64,000 nucleotides of DNA from Icerya purchasi (Eukaryota > Arthropoda > Insecta > Hemiptera > Monophlebidae): NCBI GenBank assembly GCA_039619475.1, contig CM077115.1:63370864-63434863 (forward strand), in the 5' to 3' direction. Every line of letters starts with the position of its first letter. Position 1 is the first letter of the stretch. A model generated the notes under the pieces. The model ran no database searches. It saw nothing but the letters and a program-made list of their open reading frames with translations, and was not told the DNA's origin. Positions 11,463-22,145 of this stretch are shown here, piece after piece. The translations under genes and the position numbers were made by a program.

Positions 11463-12385
11463 CATCATCATCATAATCAAGTAGCAGCCTCAATCTGGGG
11501 ATTGCTCACACCATTTCCATATTTCGCGGTTCCTTGCCATCTGAATTAGTTCTCAGCATTTTTTCCTGTCAATTTCTATCATTTCGATTTGTCTCCCTCC
11601 TCTTGTTGCTTTAGATTTTCCCTTGCATCGCTGTAACAACAATTCCCCCTGTCGGATCTTATGCGCGAGGTCTTTCCTTTTTCTCTGGATTACGTCTTTT
11701 GTTATATCGTATTCTGTCAGTTGCAACCTGCTTAAAACGTCTTTATTTTTGACCTTGGCCGTCCATGCTATTCTCATCATTCTTCGTAACGTCCACATAT
11801 CGAATGCATTTAACTTTTTCCCGCATCCATCGTCCAAGTTTCTGCTCCGTATTTTAGCACTGACATCACGTAGCAGTCAACAACTTAGTTTCAATTGCAT
11901 TTCAAGCTTCCCTGCGGGGCACAGGTTGCTGTAACTATAGTCAATTTCTCTAGTAAGTAGTCACTCGACCGTCATATGGTGCTAGTCTCACCGACAGAGA
12001 AACGAAGCAACAACCGCGTGAGTTCTGTACGTCCACGTCGTGCAGGGTAGTAATTTTCTATTTCACGGGCTTAGCGTGGATTAGAAAAGCTAAACCAGAA
12101 CTCACAAAACATACAGCTGATAGGAAAACGGAGGAGGGTTCACTTGACGAAGGTGTTCCTTCTAATAAATACCGTTAAGCCCTTTACAGCATTAACAACA
12201 GCAGACTATCAGTACCTCGCTCGTGACAAGGAGCCCCAGTCGAATTGAGACAGATCAATCTAGAGCGAGCAGGCGAGTACCCGGCGCCTTAAAACCAAGT
12301 CCTTTCGGCTGAGGGAGTAAACCCTAACAGAAAATCATGGCAGAAGGCAATGGGAAACTACCGTCATTAGCATCCCTAGAAACAC
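11463..12385 (-). mobile_element. Internally deleted RTE/Proto2-like LINE with TSD
   Basis: The 11-mer ACCCGGTATAT occurs at 11452-11462 and again at 12386-12396, bracketing a 923-bp minus-strand insertion. Its 3' end (left side) is a short ATG/ATGATG tail (CATCATCATCATAATC on the plus strand). Next to that lies the C-terminal end of an RT-type LINE ORF. The 5' half (about 11900-12385) has no RT homology and may be 5' UTR joined to the 3' end by internal deletion, or captured sequence. The TSD shows the composite moved as one unit. Confidence 0.7.
11553..11875 (-). pseudogene. LINE ORF2 C-terminus, frameshifted
   Basis: The minus-strand translation begins VLKYGAETWTMDAG near 11870, shifts frame in the GGGAAAAAG run at about 11820, and continues KKLNAFDMWTLRRMMRIAW and KVKNKDVLSRLQ. 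It then runs into a basic stretch with the family pattern (I/L)xx(K/R)(R/K)L.H..R......GR. YGAETW...FE.WC.RRM.(R/K)I.W.D.V.N..VL is the block downstream of RT in RTE/Proto2-type LINEs. The RT palm and EN are absent, so this cannot be active. Confidence 0.75.
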
Positions 12386-12396
12386 ACCCGGTATAT

Positions 12397-12995
12397 ACGT
12401 ACACCATTAATTCCTGTTATTAATATGATGCAAATCGACTACTTTTCAGAAAAAGAAAGCGGCCGGTTCGCAGCATCTAACACATAACTGTTCTCCGCTG
12501 CTAGCTGAACTACCTATACTCTCATCTATCTGTGACGGGCAGTCAGCTGGTAGATAATTTTCATACGATGAGCGAGACAGCTGATAAAGACACAGGCTTC
12601 TTGACAAAGCTTATTGTATTAATTTAGCCGCGTTCATTAAATGGTTTAAAATTAAAACGGAATATCTGACGGAGATAAAAAACTCCGAAAAAACGAGCTG
12701 AATCGTTTCTTACGAAAAATAAATATCTCCGTGCCGGTTCGTATCAATTCCAGGATTAATATTTTATCGATAATTAGAATGTAATGCGTTTTAATATGTT
12801 TGTTTTTTAATGATCGACTTATAAAAGAAAGATCTGCATCATAATGTAAAACATAAATTAATTATTTCCGCGCAGTTATGGTGGCGTTCCTGAAAACTAT
12901 AAGGAAATTAAAGATTTATTTATTATCAATTAAATACGTGTTAATTTAACCATTTCAAAGTGTATTCTCCTCAAATGCATGTAATTCAATATTAA
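12397..12995. other. no gene seen
   Basis: A/T-rich sequence between the TSD-flanked LINE and the second hairpin repeat. No domain, tRNA or repeat was recognised. Confidence 0.35.
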
Positions 12996-13120
12996 TTAAA
13001 CGTAATTCTTAGGCTACCCCTCATTCGAAAAAATGTCCCAATTTTATATAACGTTTGTTATATTTTATAGGATTTTTGTTATTGTTATTTAAAAAATGTC
13101 ACTATTTTATGTAATGAAAT

Positions 13121-13181
13121 ATGTAACGAAAAATGTAACGAAAAATGTAACGAAAAATGTAACGAAAAATGTAACGAAAAA
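13121..13181 (+). repeat. 12-bp minisatellite, five units
   Basis: Five head-to-tail copies of ATGTAACGAAAA, the last with one extra A. Complementary versions occur in copy 1 near 10403-10425. Confidence 0.95.
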
Positions 13182-13290
13182 ATGTCTTAATTTTTTATAT
13201 TGAAAGTTAAATGTTAGAATAGGATTTTTGTTGTTATGTTATTTTTCTTTTTGTGTTGATGCCAGTAAGAATTACATCGTAAATTTTGAT

Positions 13291-13331
13291 CATTTTGGTC
13301 AAGGGGCACAGCCCCTTGCGAGGCCAAAATG
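13291..13331 (+). other. Two-tier perfect hairpin at repeat end
   Basis: The outer stem CATTTTGG (13291-13298) pairs with CCAAAATG (13324-13331). The inner stem AAGGGGC (13301-13307) pairs with GCCCCTT (13311-13317) across a 3-nt loop. The equivalent hairpin is present in copies 1 and 3, in a region that is otherwise A/T-rich. Confidence 0.85.
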
Positions 13332-13339
13332 GCCGAGTT

Positions 13340-13351
13340 TATATATATATA

Positions 13352-13396
<45 letters not shown>

Positions 13397-13484
13397 ATAT
13401 ATATATATATGTGTATATATATATGTGTGTATATATATATATATGTGTATATATATATATATGTGTATATATATATATATATAT
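13340..13484. repeat. (TA)n/(TATATATATGTG)n microsatellite
   Basis: About 140 bp of TA dinucleotides interspersed with TGTG at roughly regular spacing. The three overlapping ORFs in it, rich in Ile and Tyr, are artefacts of the repeat. Confidence 0.97.
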
Positions 13485-14196
13485 TTAAGAAAAAGGTTTA
13501 TTAAATCTCTAACACAATATTCCTCAAAAGTGTAAAAATCTTTTTGAAAGATTTTTAAACTTTATTTCAATAATTCTCATATTTCAAGTATAGGTCTAAA
13601 AGTAACAAATAGCCAGGAATTGTATATAATAATATATTTGCGCGCAGGAACCTTTTCGTGTCTAGCACATCAGTAGTTAAAAGTAAAACTTACTGCGATA
13701 TATTGAAAGAAACAAATCATGTATATGCAGTATAAAAACGGATTCGACGGAACTTCCTAACTTGTATTAATGAACGTAATTTTGAGGACAAAGGCAAAAT
13801 TAGTTTTGAAGAAGGCAACGATAAAAATGTAGGAGATTCTAACGAATTCAAAAATGGAGAGTTTACCTAATATTAATTTCATTTTTATTTTATTATTTTT
13901 TTTAAATTTTTTTGCCTGAATTTTACTTAAAAAATTAGTTTTTTATTTTTTGTATTGTCTTTTTAAGCACAAACAGCACTTTTACGAGAATATTTTTATT
14001 TAGTTTAAATTCAAGAACAGAACTGTGTAAGTTGCCACATTTGCAAAATTAATAATGCGTAAAAACGTTTTTAAGTATACCTACATTATAGCGTACAGTT
14101 TCTGTTTTGTTCGACATTTTCGTGATTATCTTTATAAAATTTTAGAATTTCGGCAAAAACGACAATCGAATTCCTTACAATTAATTCAACATTCTT
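13485..14196. other. no gene seen
   Basis: A/T-rich DNA with poly(T) runs near 13880-13920 and no recognised feature. Confidence 0.35.
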
Positions 14197-14199
14197 GAG

Positions 14200-15456
14200 G
14201 GACTAAAAACTGGTGTTATTAGACCGATATATAAAAACGGATTGGCGAGTGCTTGTGACAATTATAGACCAATTACTATAATCTCGGTTTTAGCAAAAAT
14301 TCTCGAACAATACGTTGCGTTTCATTTAAGAAATTATTTGGAGAGAAACGAGTTGCTGCATAATATGCAATTTGGTTTTAGAGAAGGAAAATCAACTGTC
14401 TCTTTGTTAAGATTATTAACAAACAGGATAAATAAGGGATTGGCAAACGGCAAACAATTTATTATAATTTTTATAGACATTAGTAAAGCATTCGATGCTG
14501 TAAACCATCAATTATTGTTGCGAAATATGAAAGAGATGGGAATCATAGGTAGGCAAAATAAATGGTTTGAAAGTTATTTGTATAATAGGAAAACCGTAGT
14601 AAAAATCGATGAAGAATTAAGTAGAGAAGAATTTGCATTAACAGGGGTGGGACAAGGAACTATTCTAGCTCCGTTGTTATTTTTGATCTATACCAACTCC
14701 CTTCATAAATTTGTTAAAAATTCGACAGTCTTTGCTTATGCGGACGATATAGCACTCGTTATTGAGCACCGCGACATCCACGAGGCCGAAAAACTCTTGC
14801 AAGAGGATGTAAATAGTATGAGTAGGTGGGCGCATGATAAACATCTGACTATTAATATAAAAAAATCGAAGGCTTTGTATATAAGAACGTCCAGTAGATA
14901 TAGAACATATAAGCCATCTATTAAAATACATAACAATAATTGTCTACATAATTATTTGACTTCTAATTCGAACTGTGCGTGCACACAACTGGAAACGACA
15001 GAAGAGGTTAAATACTTAGGATTAATTATTGACAGAACATTATCGTAGGACAAGCATGTTATAAATTTATCTAATAAAATCAGGCAAATGATACCGACAC
15101 TTTATAAATTGGCCCTTTCAATACCATATGGTAGTCTGCGTGTATACTATAACGCTATAGTATTGTCTAGAATCATGTATGGGATATCAATTTGGGGTGA
15201 AACAAAACGGACAATAATCAAAAAGATTAGTAGTCAGCAAAAGAAATGCTTAAAGATAATATTACCTAATAAAGATCAGGTTAACAGCAATATTAGCTGG
15301 TGGAGAGAAAAAAATGAAATGACTCCAAGGATGTACTACTTTTATCACCGATTACTTGAATATAAGACCACAAGTATATCAATGGCTACAATGACAAGAA
15401 GTAGGACAACGAGGACGAATAGGGAGGTATATTTTATTCGACACCGAAAGCCATAA
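14200..15456 (+). pseudogene. LINE reverse transcriptase, 5' truncated, one stop
   Basis: The frame is open from the truncation point to a single TAG at 15046-15048 and then continues in the same frame to 15456. RT blocks in order are GVIRPIYKNG, CDNYRPITIISVLAKILEQY, QFGFREGKSTVSLL, FIDISKAFDAVNH (first Asp), GVGQGTILAPLLFLIY, FAYADDIALV (the catalytic YADD, intact), then KYLGLIIDRTLS before the stop. The thumb region contains YGISIWG. EN and ORF1 are missing. It is the best preserved RT in the window. With a single stop in about 415 codons it is clearly younger than the copy at 6.5 kb. Confidence 0.9.
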
Positions 15457-15857
15457 ACATAGTAAGATTGATAATACTGATGGAATAGTTCTAATTAAGC
15501 TTCTAGAACGAATCCCAGAAGATATAATGCCGAAAAAGAGATAGGAACTTGGAAATTATTAATTAGGCAATGGTTGATTGATAACACTGAGTGACATTAG
15601 AGTAGATAAATTGGGAACTGGCTGTGGTGGAGAATCGACCATTCCGATATATTTGTCGAACTCGTGGTCATGAAATTGAATAACGATAAGTAGCTATTTT
15701 TCTTTTTGTTTTCATCTATTTTAGTCTTGTTTTAATATTATTATTATTCTATTTTTAGTTTTTATAGTTTTCTCACTAATTGTAAGTACGAAAATTAATA
15801 GTATAAGTAAAGAACTTTTGTTACACATTTTTTTTGAATAAACGATGATACGCGTGT

Positions 15858-15896
15858 TGGGCACCCGCAGACGGACAGTATGCCTTGCGGGACCCA
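15858..15896 (+). other. 3'-terminal hairpin of the LINE
   Basis: TGGG (15858-15861) and CCCGCA (15864-15869) pair with TGCGGG (15886-15891) and CCCA (15893-15896). It lies 15 bp upstream of the poly(A)-like tail. A structured 3' end in this position could be the recognition site of the cognate RT, which is inference. Confidence 0.6.
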
Positions 15897-15932
15897 CAAC
15901 TTATTTCTTTAAAAAAAAAACAAAAAAAAACT

Positions 15933-17430
15933 TGTTCAGCGTTCCAATCAGCAGCGTACATTCCGAGCGCCGCCAATTTTCTAATTTAAATATAAATATA
16001 ATGAATAAGAAAACTTTCGGCATTTTCATTATTTTATTAGGTAATAATTTGTTTCGCAATGCACTATATTGTTCTGTAATAAAAATCGGAATAAAAGTGT
16101 ACGCGCCTATAAGTTGAAGAGGAGTTTTGAAAGTGAAAATATTATTCGAACGAACGTCGCGCTGTGCTGTGGCAGCAAAAGAAACGGATTTGACTTGAAA
16201 TGATTACATCGTAATACAGGCCAAATGGGGGTCTATCATTACAATTCTTATTTGTCTAACATCGACGGCGCCAACTGCTTCGATGAAATTCCCTGCCCCC
16301 CTTGCTCAGCGGTTACCCTGAAAATTATTAGAAGCCGCTCAAACGCAACTAAACCACTGTTGATCAAATTACGAATATTTTTACTCACGACTGAACGTTA
16401 TTCCGACTGAATTTGCCTCTATTGTCAAAAAATTTATTTTTCTCTTTCAAGAAACCAAAAAGTCCGCAGCTAGCTCCGGTTAGTTTGCAAACGGCTGCTG
16501 GTAAATTTTTTCAATTTTACTCAAAAATGAGACAACAAGCATTTCGATAAACTGTTTTCCACATAGTGTTATTAGTAGCGGCAAAAGGAAAGATTTCACT
16601 GACTTCGCAAGTCTTAACTTTCTAGCCTTTGCAACTTTGATCTGTTCGTCATTTTGAAAAATATCACTGTGACGAGCTTAGAAAAAATATATTTAAAACC
16701 GACAATAAGATAAACATACGCGGTATATGTTTTATGTACGGTTTATATAATAAAGAAATAATACGATAAAAATAAAATAATGAAAAAGTGAAAAAAAACA
16801 ACAGATTATGGCAGTACTGAAAGTAATGGAGGTAAACATTTATGATTGAATCTGCGGGAACAGCTTTGTGACTAAGACGTCATATTGAAAAACTAAATAA
16901 GAGTACGTATTAATTACACAATAAAAACGTTATTATATAAATAGTTTTTTATAATAATAGTTGTATGTTTTTCTTTTTCAACATTCGGATATTCAATTTA
17001 ATAACTGCGTCGCGTATTGTTAATATTCTATAAAAAAATACGTTTCGTTTGAATATTTAAAAAATTTAAATTGTAAAGAAATTATTAAAGAATCTTATAT
17101 GAATATACTAGGCGTTTCAAAATTTTTTTACCGGACATGTTCATTTACATTTTAAACTGTTGAAAGTTGTTTGTATTTAAAGTTTGTTCTAATTATTACG
17201 TTAGTAACATGGCCGAAAGAAAGGCAAACAGCATAGAGGAAATAAACTTTGTATAAAATAAAGAGGAAAAAGTTAACGATTTTAACGGATATTACAAAGC
17301 CCTGAACAACAGACAGTTTATACATAAAATTATCGGTTAAAATATTTTTGAGAGCTACGTCTTCTATAAATGTGAAATTAAGCGCGCAGCGAAAAAACCC
17401 GCTAAATCAGTACCAGACGTTAGCAAACTG
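15933..17430. other. no gene seen
   Basis: A/T-rich sequence with short ORFs (15845-16117 overlapping the LINE end, and 16225-16410) that show no recognisable domain. Confidence 0.35.
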
Positions 17431-17444
17431 ATTTTTCATGACCC

Positions 17445-17725
17445 TTTTTTTTTTAACTCCCCTCCGCCCTTGGACATGTCAACAACAGATCTTTACCCAG
17501 AAGCGACACCGGGGAAAGTAATCAGTTAAATGTAGAGTCGGTGTCAAATATTGATAGAATAAAAGAACTGAGGATAGGAACAACGGAGATCGACGGAAAC
17601 GATAAGATACACGAAGCGCAATAAGGATTATGAAATTTGGGTGATAACAGATCGAAGTACAAAAAAGTACGACCGTTCACGAGGGATGGACATTCAAAGA
17701 AGATATGGTCAGGATCACAGACGTC
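17445..17725 (-). mobile_element. I-like LINE 3' end with 14-bp TSD
   Basis: ATTTTTCATGACCC occurs exactly at 17431-17444 and 17726-17739 and brackets a 281-bp minus-strand insertion. Its poly(A) is the T run at 17445-17454. The coding part (17522-17725) contains VCDPDHIFFECPSLVNGR, the C-terminal Cys/His motif downstream of RNase H in I-like LINEs. It continues to PYCASCILSFPSISVVP, a stop and a short 3' UTR. The 3' UTR ending (GACATG..CCAAG, then G/A) is shared with copies at 21.0 and 55.7 kb. The copy is 5' truncated to the last 70 codons. Confidence 0.85.
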
Positions 17726-17749
17726 ATTTTTCATGACCCGATATACTTC

Positions 17750-18500
17750 TCTTTACCGATCGTTCCAAACGCAAGGTGCTACCGCTTACGTAAAACTTTT
17801 CATATAATAAGAAGAATCGCAGTAATCAGCCGTATGATATTCTGCAATTTTTGGATGGTGGCATGGTTGGATGGTGCAAAACATCTCCACCTCTGCAAAC
17901 CACATATCCAACTAGTCTTAATGATTGTCGGTATGGTGTAGACTCAGTTTTGAATAACGTCTTAGTAACCAGTTCAGCGGATGAATTCTGGCGTTAATAT
18001 GATAGCGTTTAGCTTTAATATGTGACCGCCAAATTGATCTTACCATTTATGTGCATATCTAATATTTAGCTAATGCAAAATATGGACACTAGGGTGCATG
18101 TATGTTGAACGCAGGTCATAAGTAACGTGGACTGATTTCGCCTCATTAAGTTTGATTTTCCAGTACTTCATCCACATGATTGTTTTGTCCAGTGCACGTC
18201 GCAAGATAGGATTCGCTTCAAGTTGCATGTTACCAACCGCAAGAACTGTTGAATCATCCGCAAATATGGCAAGTGTAGTACCTTCAATTTTTGGCACATC
18301 GAACGTGAACAGTAAAGCAAATATCCGAGTACGCTACCCTGTGTAGAAGTTTGAGTTTGCCTCCTCGTGAGCAATGCGAAACTTTCTACCTGATAGATAT
18401 GACCGCAGCAGTTGGACGTAATTACCTGGCAACGACCGACTAAGCTTCGACATCAGCCCCTCCTTCCATACCTGATCGAAAGCTTGGGCGGGCTATATTT
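17750..18500 (-). pseudogene. Jockey-like LINE reverse transcriptase fragment
   Basis: The minus-strand translation in changing frames gives AQAFDQVWKEGL near 18485 (first catalytic Asp), a SYLSGRKFRIAHE block, TQGSVLGYLLY, then PKIEGTTLAIFADDSTVLAVG (catalytic FADD) near 18240-18300. WKIKLNEAKSVHVTYDLR and a KYLDMHI-like thumb block follow. The order is that of Jockey-group RTs. It is truncated 5' of the first Asp block and frameshifted at least twice. It lies next to the TSD of the I-like insertion, and its surroundings form a foldback with 18596-18667. Confidence 0.8.
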
Positions 18501-18595
18501 AAGTATTCCACCGAAAAGTATTTCATTTCTCCTGAGGGGTTACTAATTACTGACTATACTCGATGCTCTTGTTGAATTTTAGAATGCTTAGTCGG

Positions 18596-18627
18596 CACGG
18601 TTGGATGGTGCAGAACATCCAACCGTG
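18596..18627. other. 12-bp perfect stem-loop
   Basis: CACGGTTGGATG (18596-18607) and CATCCAACCGTG (18616-18627) are exact complements around an 8-nt loop. The neighbouring 22 bases at 18646-18667 are the exact reverse complement of 17822-17843. Confidence 0.85.
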
Positions 18628-18669
18628 TCATTACACAAAAATTTTAGAATATCATACGGCTGATTACGA

Positions 18670-20996
18670 GATGGTTTCAGTGAAACAACGGTTTACACCG
18701 GTATCTTTAATTGAAGATGACGGACGACGTCATTCGTGAATCTGGATCTATGCATGAACACTGTTTGTAGGTCCATGGAAATACAGAACCGCAGCAATTG
18801 CTGAACACTGTCTTATTAAAACGCGGGCTTAAGCATTTAAAACTAGATACTTTATTAATTTTTTAATTATGTAAGTGAAATAATTTCGGGCAACTTCAGC
18901 GAGTAATTTGATTTAAAGAAAACGCTTATTTCAGGTTACTTGTTTAATATTATTTTTATGGTTGTAATATAATTTAATTGAAAAAAACAAAAAAATTTGA
19001 CTTATTTTCTTGTTATCTATTTTCCCATGCGCTCACGCGCATGTATATGTACCCACATACCTACGTGTTACAATAATACACTTATTTCAAAATTCCTCAA
19101 TCCTTCCGTTTTAAAGTTAATTTTTCGAGTTTTTCTAAAAGCTTCTTGAGAGGATGTTGACAGATATTTTGCGACTGTCATTGCAGCACAGTTCTATTAC
19201 AAGAAAAATACATATTTTACCTCATTCTCTCTCATTCTATAATCGAATTTGTAGCTATCATTGCGATTTCACGATTGTTTCTTATTAGCTATTTCACGTT
19301 CTTCAAGCATACATACACATCCTCTCACACGTATCATATCGATATGTTTTCTGTAGGTCTCTCTACAATGTCGATTACTAATCATAGACGTTTCTATATA
19401 AATTTCAACATATTTTTGTGTTAAAAATGTAAATTATATAAATAAAAATGTTAAAACGAAAGAAGGTACAAAAATATACTTCAAAATTTGTTTACTGAGT
19501 ATTAGGACCCGTACGTTTTCATCGGTCTCCTTCTATTTCGTTACTTCTTTACATGTAAAATCCAACTTCTATTATATTTCCAATTTGTATTCATGCGATG
19601 ACATTCAATAAGAAAAATTTTTTAAAACAGCGTGTAAAGACGGAACATGCCACAAAAACATTCGTCAAAATTGATAACCTAAGTAACGAGTTTTGTTAAT
19701 GTTCTCCCTGAAGTTACTCCTTCGGACACTCAGAAACAATGGAATTTGATTTTTCTTCATACTTGCGTATGTATGTGAGTACACACAATGGGAAACCTGT
19801 TGCCTATTTAAAAACACGGGGAATTAAAATTTGAATATCAAAAAAAATTAATTTTATACGCGCAGTAACGAAATAAAAAGACTACTCGTATGTATTTCAT
19901 ATTTGGGTGATATATGTAAAGATATATAGGTTTGCACTAAGCAGTGCGTTTTTTTATACAAAGAGATAACTGTGAACAATATCGGAATAAAAATAAATAA
20001 ATAAATGAAAGAAAAGAAATACATAATGAAATCTTGTAAGTTAACATTTTCATATTTTTCTTAGCTTTGACGTGAACCTCGTGATTACACTTATTGCAGT
20101 CTTTTACTTTTATACAATATCTGGTACTCTAGTGTAGCGTATCGCTGTTCATATATTCTTCTTTATCGCGCTGTGTGCAACATGGTAGAAATGATTTTAT
20201 CGTAACATCTTCTTTCAACCTATCTGGTAACACAATTGTAAATGCCCCCTGTACTAAAGGAAACTCAGAAGCTGAGTATGAAGCTGAGTATGGCACTACA
20301 AAGATAAGAGACTACTGGAAAATAATGTAATTACTATTTCACTGGTAGCTGTGGCGATCTTGAAAAATTTGTGTTTAGGTTACTCATAATCTTAAGTAGG
20401 CGAACGACGTGATCACAAAGTACTTTTTACAGTTCCGTAAAAAATAGTGTTCCCTCCAATTATGATGCTTACAAGTTATCAAATCACACATACCAAAGTT
20501 CCCCGAACATAGGTTACCAAAACTAGGTGACCAAAAGATTTTTTCCATATTAACCAATTTGTAGTCCAGGTTACGCAAGAGTTCTGGCTTTATGTACAGT
20601 TCTGATAAGATTCTTCTAGATAGAAGAATAGAGCAGGGTTATTTAAGTAGTCACTTACCGGATTGAACTGTAAATGCAGTAATTATGATGCGGACCACGC
20701 CATACTGGGCTTGTACAGTGTATGCAAGAACAAACTACCAGACATTTCAATCATCGTTGATTCGGCTACTGTATATCAACCATTACATGCTACGTAGCGA
20801 CTAAGTTCTACAAAATATTTGAGTATCTCCTCTAATTCGATAACTGCACTATCCGTTTTATATACAAAAGTTGGATAGTTTTGTTTGATATTTCTAATAC
20901 TTCTTTGTTTTTCCTTATGCAATCGAGAACTTATCCACCATCATTATGAATCTACTAGCTTCAAACGCTAACGTCCCTGACTGGTATTTTCTTCTG
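18670..20996. other. no gene seen
   Basis: A/T-rich, with no ORF above about 64 codons and no recognised repeat. The only local oddity is a short duplication, GAAGCTGAGTATG, near 20270-20293. Confidence 0.35.
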
Positions 20997-21010
20997 ATCT
21001 TTTCCATCTT

Positions 21011-21172
21011 TTTTTTTTTTTTTTTTTTTTACCCCCCTTTGGGCATGTCAACAAAGGATTTTCGCCCAGAAACGAAAGGAAGGAGAAGGATCAGTTAAAT
21101 GTAGATTCGGTCAGCTATTTGATCTCAGTTGTTCCTATCCTCAGTTCCTTTATCTTATCAATAGCTGACCGA
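21011..21172 (-). mobile_element. I-like LINE 3' end with 5' inversion and 14-bp TSD
   Basis: ATCTTTTCCATCTT occurs exactly at 20997-21010 and 21173-21186. Between them is a 162-bp insertion that starts with a T run to 21030, the poly(A) of a minus-strand element. The 3' UTR matches the 17.4-kb copy up to GATTCGGTCAGCTATTTGAT at 21104-21123. From there the sequence runs in the opposite orientation (CTATCCTCAGTTCCTTTAT at about 21136) and ends in the complement of the same 20-mer with one base missing. A 5' segment inverted relative to the 3' segment is the signature of twin priming. Confidence 0.85.
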
Positions 21173-21186
21173 ATCTTTTCCATCTT

Positions 21187-22063
21187 AATAGCCACTTTCT
21201 TCCTAGTAATTCTTCTCTAACTCACCAACACTGATGTAGCTCTTTCTAGTGTTCAGTTTTTATAACTAATTTTTTATTTCCGCTTTACCTAGTTGTTTCA
21301 TTATTTTTAATATTATCAATTTTAATTTTACTTCATGCTCTCTTAAAATGTTACTGCTTCTTTAAAATTGTTTTTCTTTCTTCGTATTATTTTCACTATT
21401 CCTCAGTTAAATTTCTCCAGCGTTTCATTATGCTTGCTAATATTGCAAGGGAATTGTTGTAGCCTCAGGACCATCAAAAATTCATTAAACAGTTCATTAT
21501 ATGTTTATAATATCGGTGTTTCTTTAATCTTAGTCACTTGGCTTAGGTCGGGCACAACTTTATTATTAGAAGCTTTACGCTAGTCAGATGCAATATTGAT
21601 AACGGATGTGGCACTTCATCCTTGTTGTAGCATTACCTTTCATGCTCAGAATATTTATTTAAATATTTCACCTTGTACTATTCACCCTAATATTCTTCGC
21701 ATCCTGTATCCTTTGTAAATTAACGGATCGTCTCTTAACTTAATATGCTTCATTTTTCAATTCCGTCCTACAAGTGATGATTAAAGTGTTCATTCTTTAT
21801 CGTCAGTTTCCAGAGTTTATAATATCAATGAAACTTTTCCTCGAATTGACTTGATCCTATTATTAATTTATGTATTTATATTTTTGAGTGTCTTATGTAG
21901 CTTTCAAAGATATTATGTTACTATTATGATAAGATGGCTAAATGTTGTAAAATAAACAAGTCGCGCAGAGAAACTTACGAGACATTGAGCATAATAAAGC
22001 TAACTTAGCAGCAGTGCCAGAAAAAGTATTATTTACCGACCCATTGTTGCTAGGTAAAAAAAA
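21187..22063. other. no gene seen
   Basis: T-rich on the plus strand. The ORF at 21368-21583 has no recognisable domain. Confidence 0.35.
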
Positions 22064-22145
22064 GTAAAGTGAGTTCCATACCCTTGACAGGGCGTTGGGA
22101 TTGTGAAGTTAAGGTTCACAATGTACTAAGCCCAACGGCACTAAT
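22064..22145 (-). mobile_element. SINE fragment, 3' end only
   Basis: The sequence follows the complement of the SINE at 5065-5327 from its tail (GTAAAGTGAGTTCCAT) through the GTTAAGGTTCACAATGTACT block and loses similarity after about 80 bp. The tRNA-like head is absent. Confidence 0.75.

Larger units (their letters stand above)
12996..13341 (+). repeat. Hairpin/TA-associated repeat, copy 2
   Basis: Starts with ACGTAATTCTTAGGCTACCC and shares this, an AACGTTTGTTATATTTTATA block, a GTAAATTTTGAT block and the terminal G/C hairpin with copy 3 at 50459-50696. Five 12-bp units ATGTAACGAAAA lie at 13121-13181. The 3' end is GGCCGAG at 13331-13337, directly followed by a long TA/TG microsatellite. 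No ORF of its own was found. Confidence 0.75.
14197..15932 (+). mobile_element. 5'-truncated LINE, same family as 6.5-10.25 kb, with 3' end
   Basis: Homology starts abruptly at GGGACTAAAAACTGG, inside the RT, and continues through the ORF2 end and a 3' UTR to poly(A)-like tracts at 15911-15920 and 15922-15930. This is the usual shape of a 5'-truncated insertion. A compact hairpin sits just before the tail. No clear TSD was found. Confidence 0.85.

Noticed and set aside
10252..13341. Inverted hairpin-repeat copies 1 and 2 as the ends of one large transposon
   Set aside because: The orientation is inverted, but the interval holds an independent TSD-flanked LINE, and the repeat also occurs alone at 50.5 kb, so these look like separate insertions.
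13228..13535. Three overlapping ORFs of 68-86 aa
   Set aside because: They consist almost entirely of Ile/Tyr/Val/Cys repeats produced by the TA/TG microsatellite.
6533..15932. The two ORF2 copies as one LINE split by an insertion
   Set aside because: They overlap by roughly 500 bp of RT sequence, so they are two copies.
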